Assembly (NCBI RefSeq): GCF_029835735.1
Contig: NZ_JAOEAL010000001.1
Coordinates: forward strand, 372,001 to 436,000
Origin: Shewanella sp. GD04112
Lineage (GTDB): Bacteria > Pseudomonadota > Gammaproteobacteria > Enterobacterales > Shewanellaceae
Direction of reading: 5' to 3'
Length of the DNA stretch: 64,000 nt
Each line of letters opens with the position of its first letter. Position 1 is the first letter of the stretch. The notes under the pieces are model-generated. The model was not told where the DNA came from and searched no databases. It saw only the letters and a program-made list of their open reading frames with translations. Position numbers and translations under genes: made by a program. Of this stretch, positions 7,682 through 15,523 are shown one piece after another.

Positions 7682-9505
7682 ATGAAGCATCGTAATCATT
7701 CCATCAGTCACAGAATGACGCTCACTATTATTGGGGTGAGTTCGTTTTTTGCTGTCCTGACTATGTTGGTACAGTTGATATGGAACTATCAAGAGAGCAT
7801 AGATAAAACCACGGCGGATATTCGTGAATACTCCGAATCCATCTTACCCAGTGTGGCTAAGTCGCTGTGGGATGTTGACCATAGTTTGTTATCGGATTTG
7901 TTGTCTGGCCTTGGGATGATGCCCATGGTGGCGAGCGTTAATCTAGAGAGTATCGACGGCGTTGCCATGCAATTGGGTAAGTCGATTCATTTAGATAATC
8001 GTCGGCAAACCCTGTTTCACTATCCCATTAACTATCAAGAGCAGCAGATTGGCATGCTGACGGTCGGTTTAGATACGGACACACTCTATTACGAGTTGTG
8101 GCAGCAATTGATCATCATAGTATTAGGCAACGGGCTGAAAACGCTGCTGATGATTTACTTGATTCTCTCTTTGGTTCGCTTGTTAGTCACCAATCGCCTC
8201 TCGGCGCTGGAGCGGTTCGCCAATCAAATTAACCTGCACTCCCTGCCTAAGCTCAATGTGCCCATGAGTGTGATGCAAAACTCCGATGAGATTGGCCATG
8301 TCGCCCAATCGCTACAGGACATGTATCAGCGGATCCGCAACGATTTGGCAATCAATAAACGCCAGCAACGGGCGCTGCAACAACAGCAAAACCAGTTGGC
8401 GAAGCTGGTCGATGAGCGGACTCAAGAACTCAATTGGCAATCCAAGGCAAACCAGCTGCTAGCCGAGATGTCGTTGCAATTTTTAACGACAGACACCACC
8501 CGATTAGATGAGTCCTTAGCCGAGGTCTGTGGCCGCATTGGTTGCCTATTTGATGTTGAACGGGTGAGCATTATTGAATTTACCCAGCAGCACGCCCGAT
8601 ATCGGAGTTTTTGGAGCTGCGAGTCGCAGGCGGGCAAGATCCAAGATATTTCCATCGACAGTGTGGCTGTGCTGGCACAAAAATTTACCTCAGAGTCGAC
8701 CTTAGTCATTGAGTCGGTTGCTGAACTGGCGGATGAATCACCAAAGGAATATCAAGCCTTGTGCTCGGTCGGCATCTGTTCAATTGCTGCCTATGCGATT
8801 AAAAATAACAATCAACTCTTGGGGTTACTCTCGCTTACTATGGTCAGTCGTCCATTAAATTGGAGCGTGCAAAAGAAGGTGATGCTGACGCAATTTGCCG
8901 CGGCACTGAACGAATTATTACTGCGTGAGGAAAAAGAGCGACAGATGCTCAGCCTGCAACAGGCTTTAGTGTCGGTGAATGCTCAGCTGCGGGTGATGGC
9001 CGACACCGATGAATTAACCGGATTAAGCAACCGCCGCCCCTTCACTCAAACTCTAGAAACCTTGCTCCAGCAAGACACTTCCTTCGGCCTGCTCATGTTG
9101 GATGTCGATTACTTCAAGAGTTACAACGATACCTACGGCCACCTCGAGGGCGATGCGGCGCTTAAGCGAGTGGCGCAGGCGTTAACTCAGTGTGGTATTT
9201 TGCCGCAGGAGAGTTTACTTGCCCGTATTGGTGGTGAGGAATTCGCGATTGTTCTGCAACAGATTTCACCAATCCAATTGGAGGCGATAGCCAACCAGCT
9301 CTGCTACCAAGTGGCCGCCTTGGAGATCCCCCATAAAAGCTCCCCAAAGGGCAAGATCACCCTGAGTATTGGTGGGGTGTATTTTCCTAAGGAGAGCCAG
9401 GATGGCTTAACGTTGTCGGAGGTACTGCGCCGTACCGATATTTGTCTGTATCGCGCTAAAGATCAGGGGCGCAATACCGTGGTGATTGATTCGAACCATA
9501 AGTGA
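7682..9505 (+). CDS. membrane diguanylate cyclase, periplasmic sensor-HAMP-GAF-GGDEF
   Basis: A 607-residue protein predicted to make c-di-GMP from two GTP. Order: TM1 about 12-33, periplasmic region about 34-140, TM2 about 142-168, HAMP-like and coiled-coil about 169-250, GAF-like about 258-425, GGDEF about 440-603. The active-site loop is GGEEF at 517-521, and the upstream DVDYFKSYNDTYGHLEGD segment carries the metal-binding Asp. The usual product-inhibition site (RxxD five residues before the loop) reads PQES, so the I-site is absent and feedback inhibition is probably weak. Co-transcribed with the upstream binding protein, which may dock on the periplasmic domain, as NspS does on MbaA in Vibrio; that pairing is inference. 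Confidence 0.88.
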   Translation: MKHRNHSISHRMTLTIIGVSSFFAVLTMLVQLIWNYQESIDKTTADIREYSESILPSVAKSLWDVDHSLLSDLLSGLGMMPMVASVNLESIDGVAMQLGKSIHLDNRRQTLFHYPINYQEQQIGMLTVGLDTDTLYYELWQQLIIIVLGNGLKTLLMIYLILSLVRLLVTNRLSALERFANQINLHSLPKLNVPMSVMQNSDEIGHVAQSLQDMYQRIRNDLAINKRQQRALQQQQNQLAKLVDERTQELNWQSKANQLLAEMSLQFLTTDTTRLDESLAEVCGRIGCLFDVERVSIIEFTQQHARYRSFWSCESQAGKIQDISIDSVAVLAQKFTSESTLVIESVAELADESPKEYQALCSVGICSIAAYAIKNNNQLLGLLSLTMVSRPLNWSVQKKVMLTQFAAALNELLLREEKERQMLSLQQALVSVNAQLRVMADTDELTGLSNRRPFTQTLETLLQQDTSFGLLMLDVDYFKSYNDTYGHLEGDAALKRVAQALTQCGILPQESLLARIGGEEFAIVLQQISPIQLEAIANQLCYQVAALEIPHKSSPKGKITLSIGGVYFPKESQDGLTLSEVLRRTDICLYRAKDQGRNTVVIDSNHK

Positions 9506-9558
9506 CTGTTAATTGAGGCACGGCACCACAGCTTGTCTTGAGCATGGCGCGGCGCAGA

Positions 9559-9586
9559 TTTATTTCTGCTTTTGGCCTGCTATAAT
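9559..9586 (+). promoter_or_regulatory. possible promoter of the cysteine-cluster gene
   Basis: TATAAT at 9581-9586 is a perfect -10. The -35 (TTTATT at 9559-9564, 16-base spacing) is poor. It lies 34 bases upstream of the GTG start. Confidence 0.35.
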
Positions 9587-9620
9587 TGCCGCCCTTTAAT
9601 TTCTAACTCTAGGTTCTGGT

Positions 9621-10034
9621 GTGTCAAAACGGGGCAAAAATACGGCAAGTGCGGTGTCGATTTTCAATATCGATGATTTGTCCACTTGGCAAAAATATCG
9701 CAAAGGCTTATGTGATAGCTGCCATGCGACCTGCTGTACGCTACCCGTTGAAGTCACAGTGAGCGACTTAGTGCGCATGGCCTTAGTGGACGAGTTTGAA
9801 GCCGAGGGCGATCTCAAAGCCATCGCCAAACGTCTACAAAAAGCGCGCATCATCGACAACTTCAACCACAAAACCGCCATTTTTACCTTGGCCCGCATGG
9901 CGAACGATGATTGCCTGTACCTCGACAGTAAAACCCGTCGCTGCACCATTTATCATCAACGTCCTGAAACTTGCCGTAATCATCCACAAATCGGCCCTAA
10001 AGCGAATCACTGCCCTTATCGTCCCCGTGAGTAA
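9621..10034 (+). CDS. YkgJ-family cysteine cluster protein
   Basis: A 137-residue protein of the CxxCxxxCC family: the N-terminal cluster is CDSCHATCC (about residues 30-38), with more Cys downstream in CLYLDSKTRRCTIYHQRPETC and a final Cys near residue 132. These ligands are thought to bind an iron or zinc centre; the biological role of the family is not established. The start is GTG at 9621. The 3' end overlaps the convergent solute-binding gene by 38 bases, so the two genes share terminal sequence on opposite strands. Confidence 0.82.
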   Translation: MSKRGKNTASAVSIFNIDDLSTWQKYRKGLCDSCHATCCTLPVEVTVSDLVRMALVDEFEAEGDLKAIAKRLQKARIIDNFNHKTAIFTLARMANDDCLYLDSKTRRCTIYHQRPETCRNHPQIGPKANHCPYRPRE

Positions 10035-10836
10035 GCTTTTGGATATGGAATTGGTATAGGGCTTCGAGTTGATGGCTGTCTCGCATCGCTTGCACCTGCC
10101 GATTAAATTCACGCGCAATCAAGTCTTTATTGGCTGAACGTTTTGAGATCAGCATATAAAAAGGCTCCTGCTGGGTGTTGGGAGATACCTTAGAGGTGAG
10201 CGTCTTAGGCAGTTCACCCGACTGCGTTAAAGCGAGGCTGCCAGCTAAAATCTCCTTGCGGGCGATGAAGAATTTACATCTGTGTTTCAACAACATTTCA
10301 GGGAGATGTTGCAGGGAATTGATTTCGCTGATGGGCGTTTCTTTGCGCCAGCCAAAGTTATCGTAATTGAAGCCTTTAATGCCGCAAACCGTGCCAAAAT
10401 CAGCCAACTGATTGATATCATTTATATGAAATTGCGGGTCTAGTTCTGCTTTCAAATAAAAATAACTGGGGGTGAGGTAATAATAAGCAATAGATGGGAT
10501 ATAATCAGTCGCCCTTTGTCGGTTGAGCGATGCGCTCATTGCGGCATCTATGCTGCCATTTTGAACGTCCTTCAAACAGCGTAACCAAGGCAAAGCCTGC
10601 ACTTCATAATCAATTCCAATGGGTTTAAAGGTGCGTTCTAGCAGGTCGATATCGTAGCCGCTAAGCGTGGAAGTCTTAATGCCATCTTGCCGAATAAAAT
10701 AATTAAACGGTGGATATTCAGTCTCTTCGACACAAAAGCGTAACCTTAATGGGGAAAGCTCGTCTGCGCCATGGGCAGCAGGCGAGAGCAGAATCACGCA
10801 TAACAAGGCGATTAGCGGATATAATAAACGCATCAT
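9997..10836 (-). CDS. periplasmic solute-binding protein, SBP_bac_3 (amino-acid type)
   Basis: A 279-residue secreted protein with a signal peptide (LLYPLIALLCVILLSPAAHG). The binding domain matches the amino-acid ABC-transporter receptor family: LRFCVEETEYPPFNYF at its start, then LSGYDIDLLERTF and a QNGSIDAAMSASL segment. There is no adjacent permease or ATPase. Many Shewanella and Vibrio genomes carry such orphan receptors, whose role is unclear. The gene starts with two consecutive ATGs. It diverges from the YtfL gene and converges, with a 38-base overlap, on the cysteine-cluster gene. Confidence 0.78.
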   Translation of the reverse strand: MMRLLYPLIALLCVILLSPAAHGADELSPLRLRFCVEETEYPPFNYFIRQDGIKTSTLSGYDIDLLERTFKPIGIDYEVQALPWLRCLKDVQNGSIDAAMSASLNRQRATDYIPSIAYYYLTPSYFYLKAELDPQFHINDINQLADFGTVCGIKGFNYDNFGWRKETPISEINSLQHLPEMLLKHRCKFFIARKEILAGSLALTQSGELPKTLTSKVSPNTQQEPFYMLISKRSANKDLIAREFNRQVQAMRDSHQLEALYQFHIQKLTHGDDKGSDSL

Positions 10837-11008
10837 ACTTTTTAAGCGCAGTGGCGATTTTTTTAAAGTGTAGCAAAGGGCTTAGCGGCAGCAGGGTTCT
10901 TTTATCGCCACAGGCTTGTGCCGCTTTACGGGGCCAAATCCAACTGACTCGCGAAAATCACTGCGCGGGTTGGTGCAAGTAAGTCTAGTGTGAAACAAAA
11001 GGTGTTAC

Positions 11009-12325
11009 ATGAGTCTCTTAGATAACGTGATGATTATATTGTGCTTAATTGGCGCAAGTTGTTTCTTTTCCATGTCAGAAATCGCTTTGGCCGCATCACG
11101 CAAAATCCGTTTACGTCAATTAGCCGATGAAGGCGATAGCCGCGCCGAAAAAGTGCTGCAACTCCAAGCCCAGCCCGGTAGCTTTTTTACTGTGGTGCAA
11201 ATTGGCCTGAATGCCGTTGCCATCATGGGCGGTATTGTGGGTGAATCGGCGTTTCGTCCCTATTTTTACCAGTTTTTAAGTGCGTGGTTGAGCGACCCTT
11301 GGCTGAGCCAACTTAGCTTCTTCCTGTCTTTCTTTGTGGTAACCAGTGCCTTTATTTTGGTCGCCGATTTAATGCCTAAGCGAATTGCAATGGCGATGCC
11401 TGAATCGGTTGCGCTAGTGGTTGTCGGGCCAATGAGTTTTTGTATCGCGATCCTGCGTCCATTGGTGTGGTTTTTCAATGGCATGGCTAGTGGTATCTTC
11501 AAGTTGCTGCAGATCCCTACCGTGCGTAACGATGAAATCACCCCAGATGATATTTATGCGGTCATGAACGCGGGAGCAGAAGCCGGGGTGCTCGACAAGG
11601 GCGAGCAACAAATGATCGAAAATGTGTTTGAAATGCAAACCGTTTCGGTAACGTCAGCCATGACGGCCCGCGAAAGCTTAGTGTATTTCCTGCTGCAAGA
11701 CAGCGAGGAGGATATCAAGCGTAAGATTGCCGAAGATCCCCATACTAAGTTTTTAGTCTGTGACGGCCAATTGGATATGGTCAAAGGGTTTGTGGATGCG
11801 AAGGAACTGCTGATCCGTGTGATCAACGGTGAAAAAATTACCTTAAAAGACAACAGTCTTGTGCATACCTCGCTGATTATTCCCGATACCTTAAGCCTGT
11901 CTGAGGCGATGGAATACTTCAAAAATAGCCGCGCCGATTTCGCGGTGGTGATGAACGAATATGCTCTGGTTGTGGGGATTGTCACCACCAACGATCTGCA
12001 GCGCGCGGTGATGGGGGCCTGGTCGCTACACGAGAGCGAAGAGCAGATTATTGCCCGTGATGGCAATTCTTGGTTAGTGGACGGGGTGACGCCGATTACT
12101 GACGTAATGCGTGCCTTCGATATTGAGGAATTCCCCCATAACCAAAACTACGAAACCATTGCCGGCTTTATGATGTACATGCTGCGTAAGATCCCTAAGC
12201 GCACCGACTTTGTTAACTATGCTGGTTACAAGTTTGAAGTGGTGGATATCGACGCCTACAAGGTCGATCAACTGCTGGTAACTCGTATCGATGGCAACGA
12301 TAAGTTGATGTCACCAGATACCTAA
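11009..12325 (+). CDS. ytfL: YtfL/PaeA-type CNNM-CBS-CorC membrane protein
   Basis: A 438-residue protein that aligns by eye almost throughout with E. coli YtfL (SEIALAASRKIRLRQLADEG, FFTVVQIGLNAVAIMGGI, FAVVMNEYALVVGI, NYETIAGFMMYMLRKIPKRT). DUF21/CNNM transmembrane domain about 1-190 with three or four membrane segments, paired CBS domains about 205-335, and a CorC_HlyC domain about 350-430. E. coli YtfL, renamed PaeA, has been reported to export cadaverine and putrescine and protect cells at stationary phase; older annotations call the family hemolysin-like. Single gene with a following bidirectional terminator; AAGGTG precedes the ATG. Confidence 0.88.
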   Translation: MSLLDNVMIILCLIGASCFFSMSEIALAASRKIRLRQLADEGDSRAEKVLQLQAQPGSFFTVVQIGLNAVAIMGGIVGESAFRPYFYQFLSAWLSDPWLSQLSFFLSFFVVTSAFILVADLMPKRIAMAMPESVALVVVGPMSFCIAILRPLVWFFNGMASGIFKLLQIPTVRNDEITPDDIYAVMNAGAEAGVLDKGEQQMIENVFEMQTVSVTSAMTARESLVYFLLQDSEEDIKRKIAEDPHTKFLVCDGQLDMVKGFVDAKELLIRVINGEKITLKDNSLVHTSLIIPDTLSLSEAMEYFKNSRADFAVVMNEYALVVGIVTTNDLQRAVMGAWSLHESEEQIIARDGNSWLVDGVTPITDVMRAFDIEEFPHNQNYETIAGFMMYMLRKIPKRTDFVNYAGYKFEVVDIDAYKVDQLLVTRIDGNDKLMSPDT

Positions 12326-12340
12326 TCTTATCAACATCAT

Positions 12341-12370
12341 AAAAAAACGGGACTCAGTCCCGTTTTTTTT
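12341..12370. terminator. bidirectional terminator between ytfL and ilvY
   Basis: AAAAAAACGGGACT-cag-... TCCCGTTTTTTTT: a GC stem flanked by an A-run on one side and a T-run on the other, so it serves both convergent genes. Confidence 0.9.
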
Positions 12371-12386
12371 ATATTGCTACTAAAAT

Positions 12387-13259
12387 TTAGATCGCTTCTA
12401 AAAACGCATTCACTATCGGATCGTCTAAGCGTTTGACCTTGCAACAACAACCCAGCTCAAAGGGGGCAATGTTCACGGGGGAGGCTAATAGCTGGATCCT
12501 ATCCCGTACCGGACTGTTATTGATCACCACCTCAGGGGTGATGCTCACGCCACACCCGAGCGCCACCATGGATGCAATCGCTTCCTGCCCCGACACCTGT
12601 GCATAAATATTGGGGCTTATTCCCATCTGTTTGAACCAATTATCGGCGCGGCGGCGCCCAGGGCCATGGTCGGGAATGATAAAGGGCACCCGCGACCAGT
12701 CGATGGGGGCTTGGCTTATCTGTTGCTGCACCGCGCAGCGCATGGTTGGCGCGATTAAGGACAAAGGCACATCGTCAATCTTGGCGAAATGCAAGGTGGC
12801 AGGAAAGGGATCCGGCAGCGCGGCAATGGCAATGTCGGCGCGATTTTGTTGCACTTCGGCCAGTGCATTGGCGGCATCTCCTGTGGTGAGGGCAATCTCA
12901 ACAAAGGGATGCTCCTGCCGAAAACGTTCCAGCAATTGCGGTAAATGGCTGTAGGCGGCGGTCACTGAGCAATAGAGATTTAAGGTGCCGCGCAGTACAT
13001 CCTGCTTGAGATCGATACTGTGCCGCAGGTTGCGCCAATGGTGCAGGGTCTGCTCGGCGAACAATTTAAACTCGCGCCCAGCATGGGTTAAGGTCACGCT
13101 GCGATTATCCCGTTCGAATAATTTGGCGTTCACTTCTTCTTCGAGCCGTTGCAAGGCGCGACTTAAGGTCGAGGGACTGACGTGCATCTGCTCCGCCGTC
13201 TTGGCGAAGTGCAAACTGTCACATAAGTGTAGGTACAATTTGAGGGTGCGTATGTCCAT
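12387..13259 (-). CDS. ilvY: LysR-type regulator IlvY
   Basis: A 290-residue LysR-family activator. The winged helix-turn-helix occupies about residues 1-60 (LHFAKTAEQMHVSPSTLSRA is the recognition region), followed by the effector-binding domain. It diverges from ilvC with 196 bases between start codons, exactly the arrangement of enterobacterial ilvY-ilvC, where IlvY senses acetolactate and acetohydroxybutyrate and activates ilvC. An ATTGC-N7-GCAAT palindrome lies between the genes. It is named from both similarity and gene order. Confidence 0.93.
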   Translation of the reverse strand: MDIRTLKLYLHLCDSLHFAKTAEQMHVSPSTLSRALQRLEEEVNAKLFERDNRSVTLTHAGREFKLFAEQTLHHWRNLRHSIDLKQDVLRGTLNLYCSVTAAYSHLPQLLERFRQEHPFVEIALTTGDAANALAEVQQNRADIAIAALPDPFPATLHFAKIDDVPLSLIAPTMRCAVQQQISQAPIDWSRVPFIIPDHGPGRRRADNWFKQMGISPNIYAQVSGQEAIASMVALGCGVSITPEVVINNSPVRDRIQLLASPVNIAPFELGCCCKVKRLDDPIVNAFLEAI

Positions 13260-13308
13260 AACCTCGTCCTATTGGCCGCTTATAAAGGGTGTTGTAACCG
13301 AAAATGAC

Positions 13309-13325
13309 ATTGCATAAAACGCAAT
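13309..13325. promoter_or_regulatory. candidate IlvY operator
   Basis: ATTGC-N7-GCAAT, a perfect 5-bp dyad containing the LysR-type T-N11-A core (TGC...GCA). It lies between divergent ilvY and ilvC, about 22 bases upstream of the ilvC -35 candidate. Known IlvY sites use TTGC/GCAA half-sites. Confidence 0.7.
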
Positions 13326-13346
13326 GTGAGGTTTCGAATATATCAT

Positions 13347-13375
13347 TTTAAGCAACGATAGCCATAGGTTATAGT
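13347..13375 (+). promoter_or_regulatory. candidate ilvC promoter
   Basis: TATAGT at 13370-13375 is a good -10. The -35 position (TTTAAG, 17-base spacing) is poor, as expected for a promoter that needs an activator. Confidence 0.45.
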
Positions 13376-13455
13376 GATTTCAATCACAACCAGTCATTAA
13401 CAAAAAGTTGATATTGGTTGAGTCCCAAATTCCCGACTGAAAGGTGGTATCTCAG

Positions 13456-14934
13456 ATGGCTAACTATTTTAACTCTCTGAATTTACGTCAACAATTAGCG
13501 CAGCTTGGCCAATGTCGTTTCATGGACCGTTCTGAATTCAGCGACGGCTGCAATTACATCAAAGATTGGAATATTGTTATTTTAGGTTGTGGTGCTCAGG
13601 GTCTTAACCAAGGTCTGAACATGCGTGACTCGGGGCTGAATATTGCTTATGCCCTGCGCCCAGAAGCCATTGCTCAAAAGCGTGCCTCATGGCAAAAAGC
13701 CACAGACAATGGCTTCAGAGTCGGTACTTTTGAAGAGCTGATCCCTACAGCGGATTTAGTGCTGAACTTAACGCCCGATAAGCAGCACTCTAACGTTGTT
13801 AGTGCCGTGATGCCGCTGATGAAGCAAGGCGCGACTCTGTCTTATTCCCACGGTTTTAACATCGTTGAAGAAGGCATGCAGATCCGCCCCGATATCACAG
13901 TTGTGATGGTGGCGCCTAAGTGCCCTGGTACTGAAGTACGTGAAGAATACAAGCGTGGTTTTGGTGTACCGACCTTGATTGCTGTGCACCCAGAAAACGA
14001 CCCTAATGGCGATGGTTTAGAGATTGCGAAAGCCTATGCGAGTGCTACAGGTGGTGACCGTGCTGGTGTGTTGCAATCATCCTTTATCGCCGAAGTGAAA
14101 TCGGATCTGATGGGCGAGCAAACCATTCTGTGCGGTATGTTGCAGACGGGCGCGATCTTAGGTTACGACAAGATGGTGGCCGATGGTGTTGAACCTGGCT
14201 ATGCCGCTAAGTTAATTCAACAAGGTTGGGAAACCGTGACCGAGGCGCTTAAGCACGGCGGTATCACTAATATGATGGATAGACTGTCTAATCCAGCCAA
14301 GATTAAAGCGTTTGAAATTGCAGAAGATTTAAAAGAAATCCTGCAACCCTTATTCGAAAAACATATGGATGACATCATCAGCGGCGAGTTCTCTCGCACT
14401 ATGATGCAAGACTGGGCCAATGACGACGCTAACCTGCTGCGTTGGCGCGCCGAAACCGCCGAAACGGGCTTTGAAAATGCGCCAGTGTTGAGCGAGCATA
14501 TCGACGAGCAAACCTATTTCGACAAAGGGATTTTCCTAGTCGCGATGATCAAAGCCGGTGTCGAATTAGCCTTCGATACTATGGTGTCTGCGGGTATTGT
14601 TGAAGAGTCCGCCTATTACGAATCACTGCACGAAACGCCGTTGATCGCTAACACCATCGCCCGTAAACGTCTTTACGAGATGAACGTGGTGATCTCGGAT
14701 ACCGCAGAATACGGTTGTTATCTGTTCAACCACGCCGCCGTGCCTATGCTGCGTGACTATGTGAATGCCATGTCGCCAGAGTATTTAGGTGCGGGTCTGA
14801 AGGACAGTTCTAACAACGTCGATAATCTGCAGTTAATCGCCATCAATGATGCGATTCGCCACACCTCAGTTGAGTATATCGGTGCGGAACTTCGTGGTTA
14901 TATGACTGATATGAAAAGTATTGTTGGAGCTTAA
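13456..14934 (+). CDS. ilvC: ketol-acid reductoisomerase, class II
   Basis: A 492-residue long-form (class II) enzyme, close to E. coli IlvC (491 residues) from MANYFNSLNLRQQLAQLG onwards. It converts acetolactate or acetohydroxybutyrate to the dihydroxy acids using NADPH and Mg. The dinucleotide loop GCGAQGLNQG is near residue 45; YALRPEAI and the two knotted C-terminal domains follow (DLMGEQTILCGMLQ near 220; ESAYYESLHETPLIANTI near 395). ATG 13456 is chosen because AAGGTGG lies 8 bases upstream and family members start there; the frame also opens 12 bases earlier. Regulated by divergent ilvY. Confidence 0.98.
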   Translation: MANYFNSLNLRQQLAQLGQCRFMDRSEFSDGCNYIKDWNIVILGCGAQGLNQGLNMRDSGLNIAYALRPEAIAQKRASWQKATDNGFRVGTFEELIPTADLVLNLTPDKQHSNVVSAVMPLMKQGATLSYSHGFNIVEEGMQIRPDITVVMVAPKCPGTEVREEYKRGFGVPTLIAVHPENDPNGDGLEIAKAYASATGGDRAGVLQSSFIAEVKSDLMGEQTILCGMLQTGAILGYDKMVADGVEPGYAAKLIQQGWETVTEALKHGGITNMMDRLSNPAKIKAFEIAEDLKEILQPLFEKHMDDIISGEFSRTMMQDWANDDANLLRWRAETAETGFENAPVLSEHIDEQTYFDKGIFLVAMIKAGVELAFDTMVSAGIVEESAYYESLHETPLIANTIARKRLYEMNVVISDTAEYGCYLFNHAAVPMLRDYVNAMSPEYLGAGLKDSSNNVDNLQLIAINDAIRHTSVEYIGAELRGYMTDMKSIVGA

Positions 14935-14943
14935 TTGATAAAG

Positions 14944-14972
14944 GCCGAGCCCCTAAGGATGTGGGGCTCGGC
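14944..14972 (+). terminator. hairpin downstream of ilvC
   Basis: GCCGAGCCCC, nine-base loop, GGGGCTCGGC: a perfect 10-bp GC-rich stem 9 bases after the ilvC stop. It has no strong T-run, so it may be a weak terminator or a 3'-end stabiliser. Confidence 0.65.
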
Positions 14973-15279
14973 GGCGCAAATTTATTCCTGCTTCGTAGGT
15001 TGTCGAGCGGGCAAAACCGACATGGGTTAGTAAGCGATCTGTTTCACTAACGCGCGTTTGTTAACGTTTCACTTTGTTGTTTTGCATTGTCTCGGCAGGG
15101 AAGCTGAATTTTTTTGACATTAGATAATTTTTTATTGTGTTTGGCTGTCGCTTTATGGTAAAGCTAATAACTCGCGGCGGGACAAGGTTCCCAAGGCAAG
15201 CATCGCTCAGGCTTAAAAGTGAGTAGCGATAAGAATTTCAGCGATACACATACAGAACACCGATTAGGAACCCATATTG
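14973..15279 (+). promoter_or_regulatory. promoter and 5' leader region of the ilvGMDA operon
   Basis: 307 bases without a gene, between the ilvC hairpin and the leader peptide. A perfect TTGACA lies at 15114-15119 in an AT-rich setting, but the -10 at normal spacing (GTGTTT) is poor, so the exact start site is uncertain. The operon promoter should be here because the attenuator follows directly. No riboswitch-like structure was recognised. Confidence 0.4.
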
Positions 15280-15369
15280 ATGTTTAACCAAGCTGCCAAG
15301 CTCATTCTCGTGATTATTACCGTAGTGATTATTAAATCACAGCGGGGGCGGCGCATGGCAAACTGGTAG
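15280..15369 (+). CDS. ilvL: ilv operon leader peptide
   Basis: A 29-residue open frame, ATG to TAG, with AGGAA 9 bases before the ATG. Residues 8-18 read LILVIITVVII: four Ile, two Leu, three Val and one Thr in 11 codons, the composition expected of a multivalent Ile/Val/Leu attenuation leader. A G-rich segment follows immediately (15341-15348), and a terminator hairpin begins 26 bases after the stop. It resembles the ilvGMEDA leader of enterobacteria in design. The function is to report charged tRNA-Ile, -Val and -Leu by ribosome stalling. Confidence 0.92.
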   Translation: MFNQAAKLILVIITVVIIKSQRGRRMANW

Positions 15370-15394
15370 ACCTAAAAGGTTAAAAGTTTCGAAA

Positions 15395-15435
15395 GAACCC
15401 CCCGCTCCGAAAGGACCGGGGGGTTCTTCGTTTTC
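15395..15435 (+). terminator. ilvGMDA transcription attenuator
   Basis: GAACCCCCC (15395-15403) pairs with GGGGGGTTC (15418-15426), followed by TTCGTTTT. The 5' arm (CCCCCGCT, 15399-15406) can instead pair with AGCGGGGG at 15341-15348, inside the leader-peptide frame just after its Ile/Val codons, giving an 8-bp antiterminator. A stall at those codons would free the antiterminator and let RNA polymerase continue into ilvG. Confidence 0.9.
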
Positions 15436-15523
15436 AGGCCCTAGGTTTTGGAAATGAGGTTTCGAAATAGCACAAATTACGAGTCGATTTTCGGCATTTC
15501 AGGATCAAGGTAGCGAGAGAAAT

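Noticed and set aside
13444..13455. Upstream start for ilvC adding four residues
   Set aside because: AAGGTGG is correctly spaced for ATG 13456, and homologues start MANYFN.
14973..15279. Riboswitch upstream of ilvG
   Set aside because: No recognised aptamer consensus; the downstream leader-peptide attenuator explains control without one.
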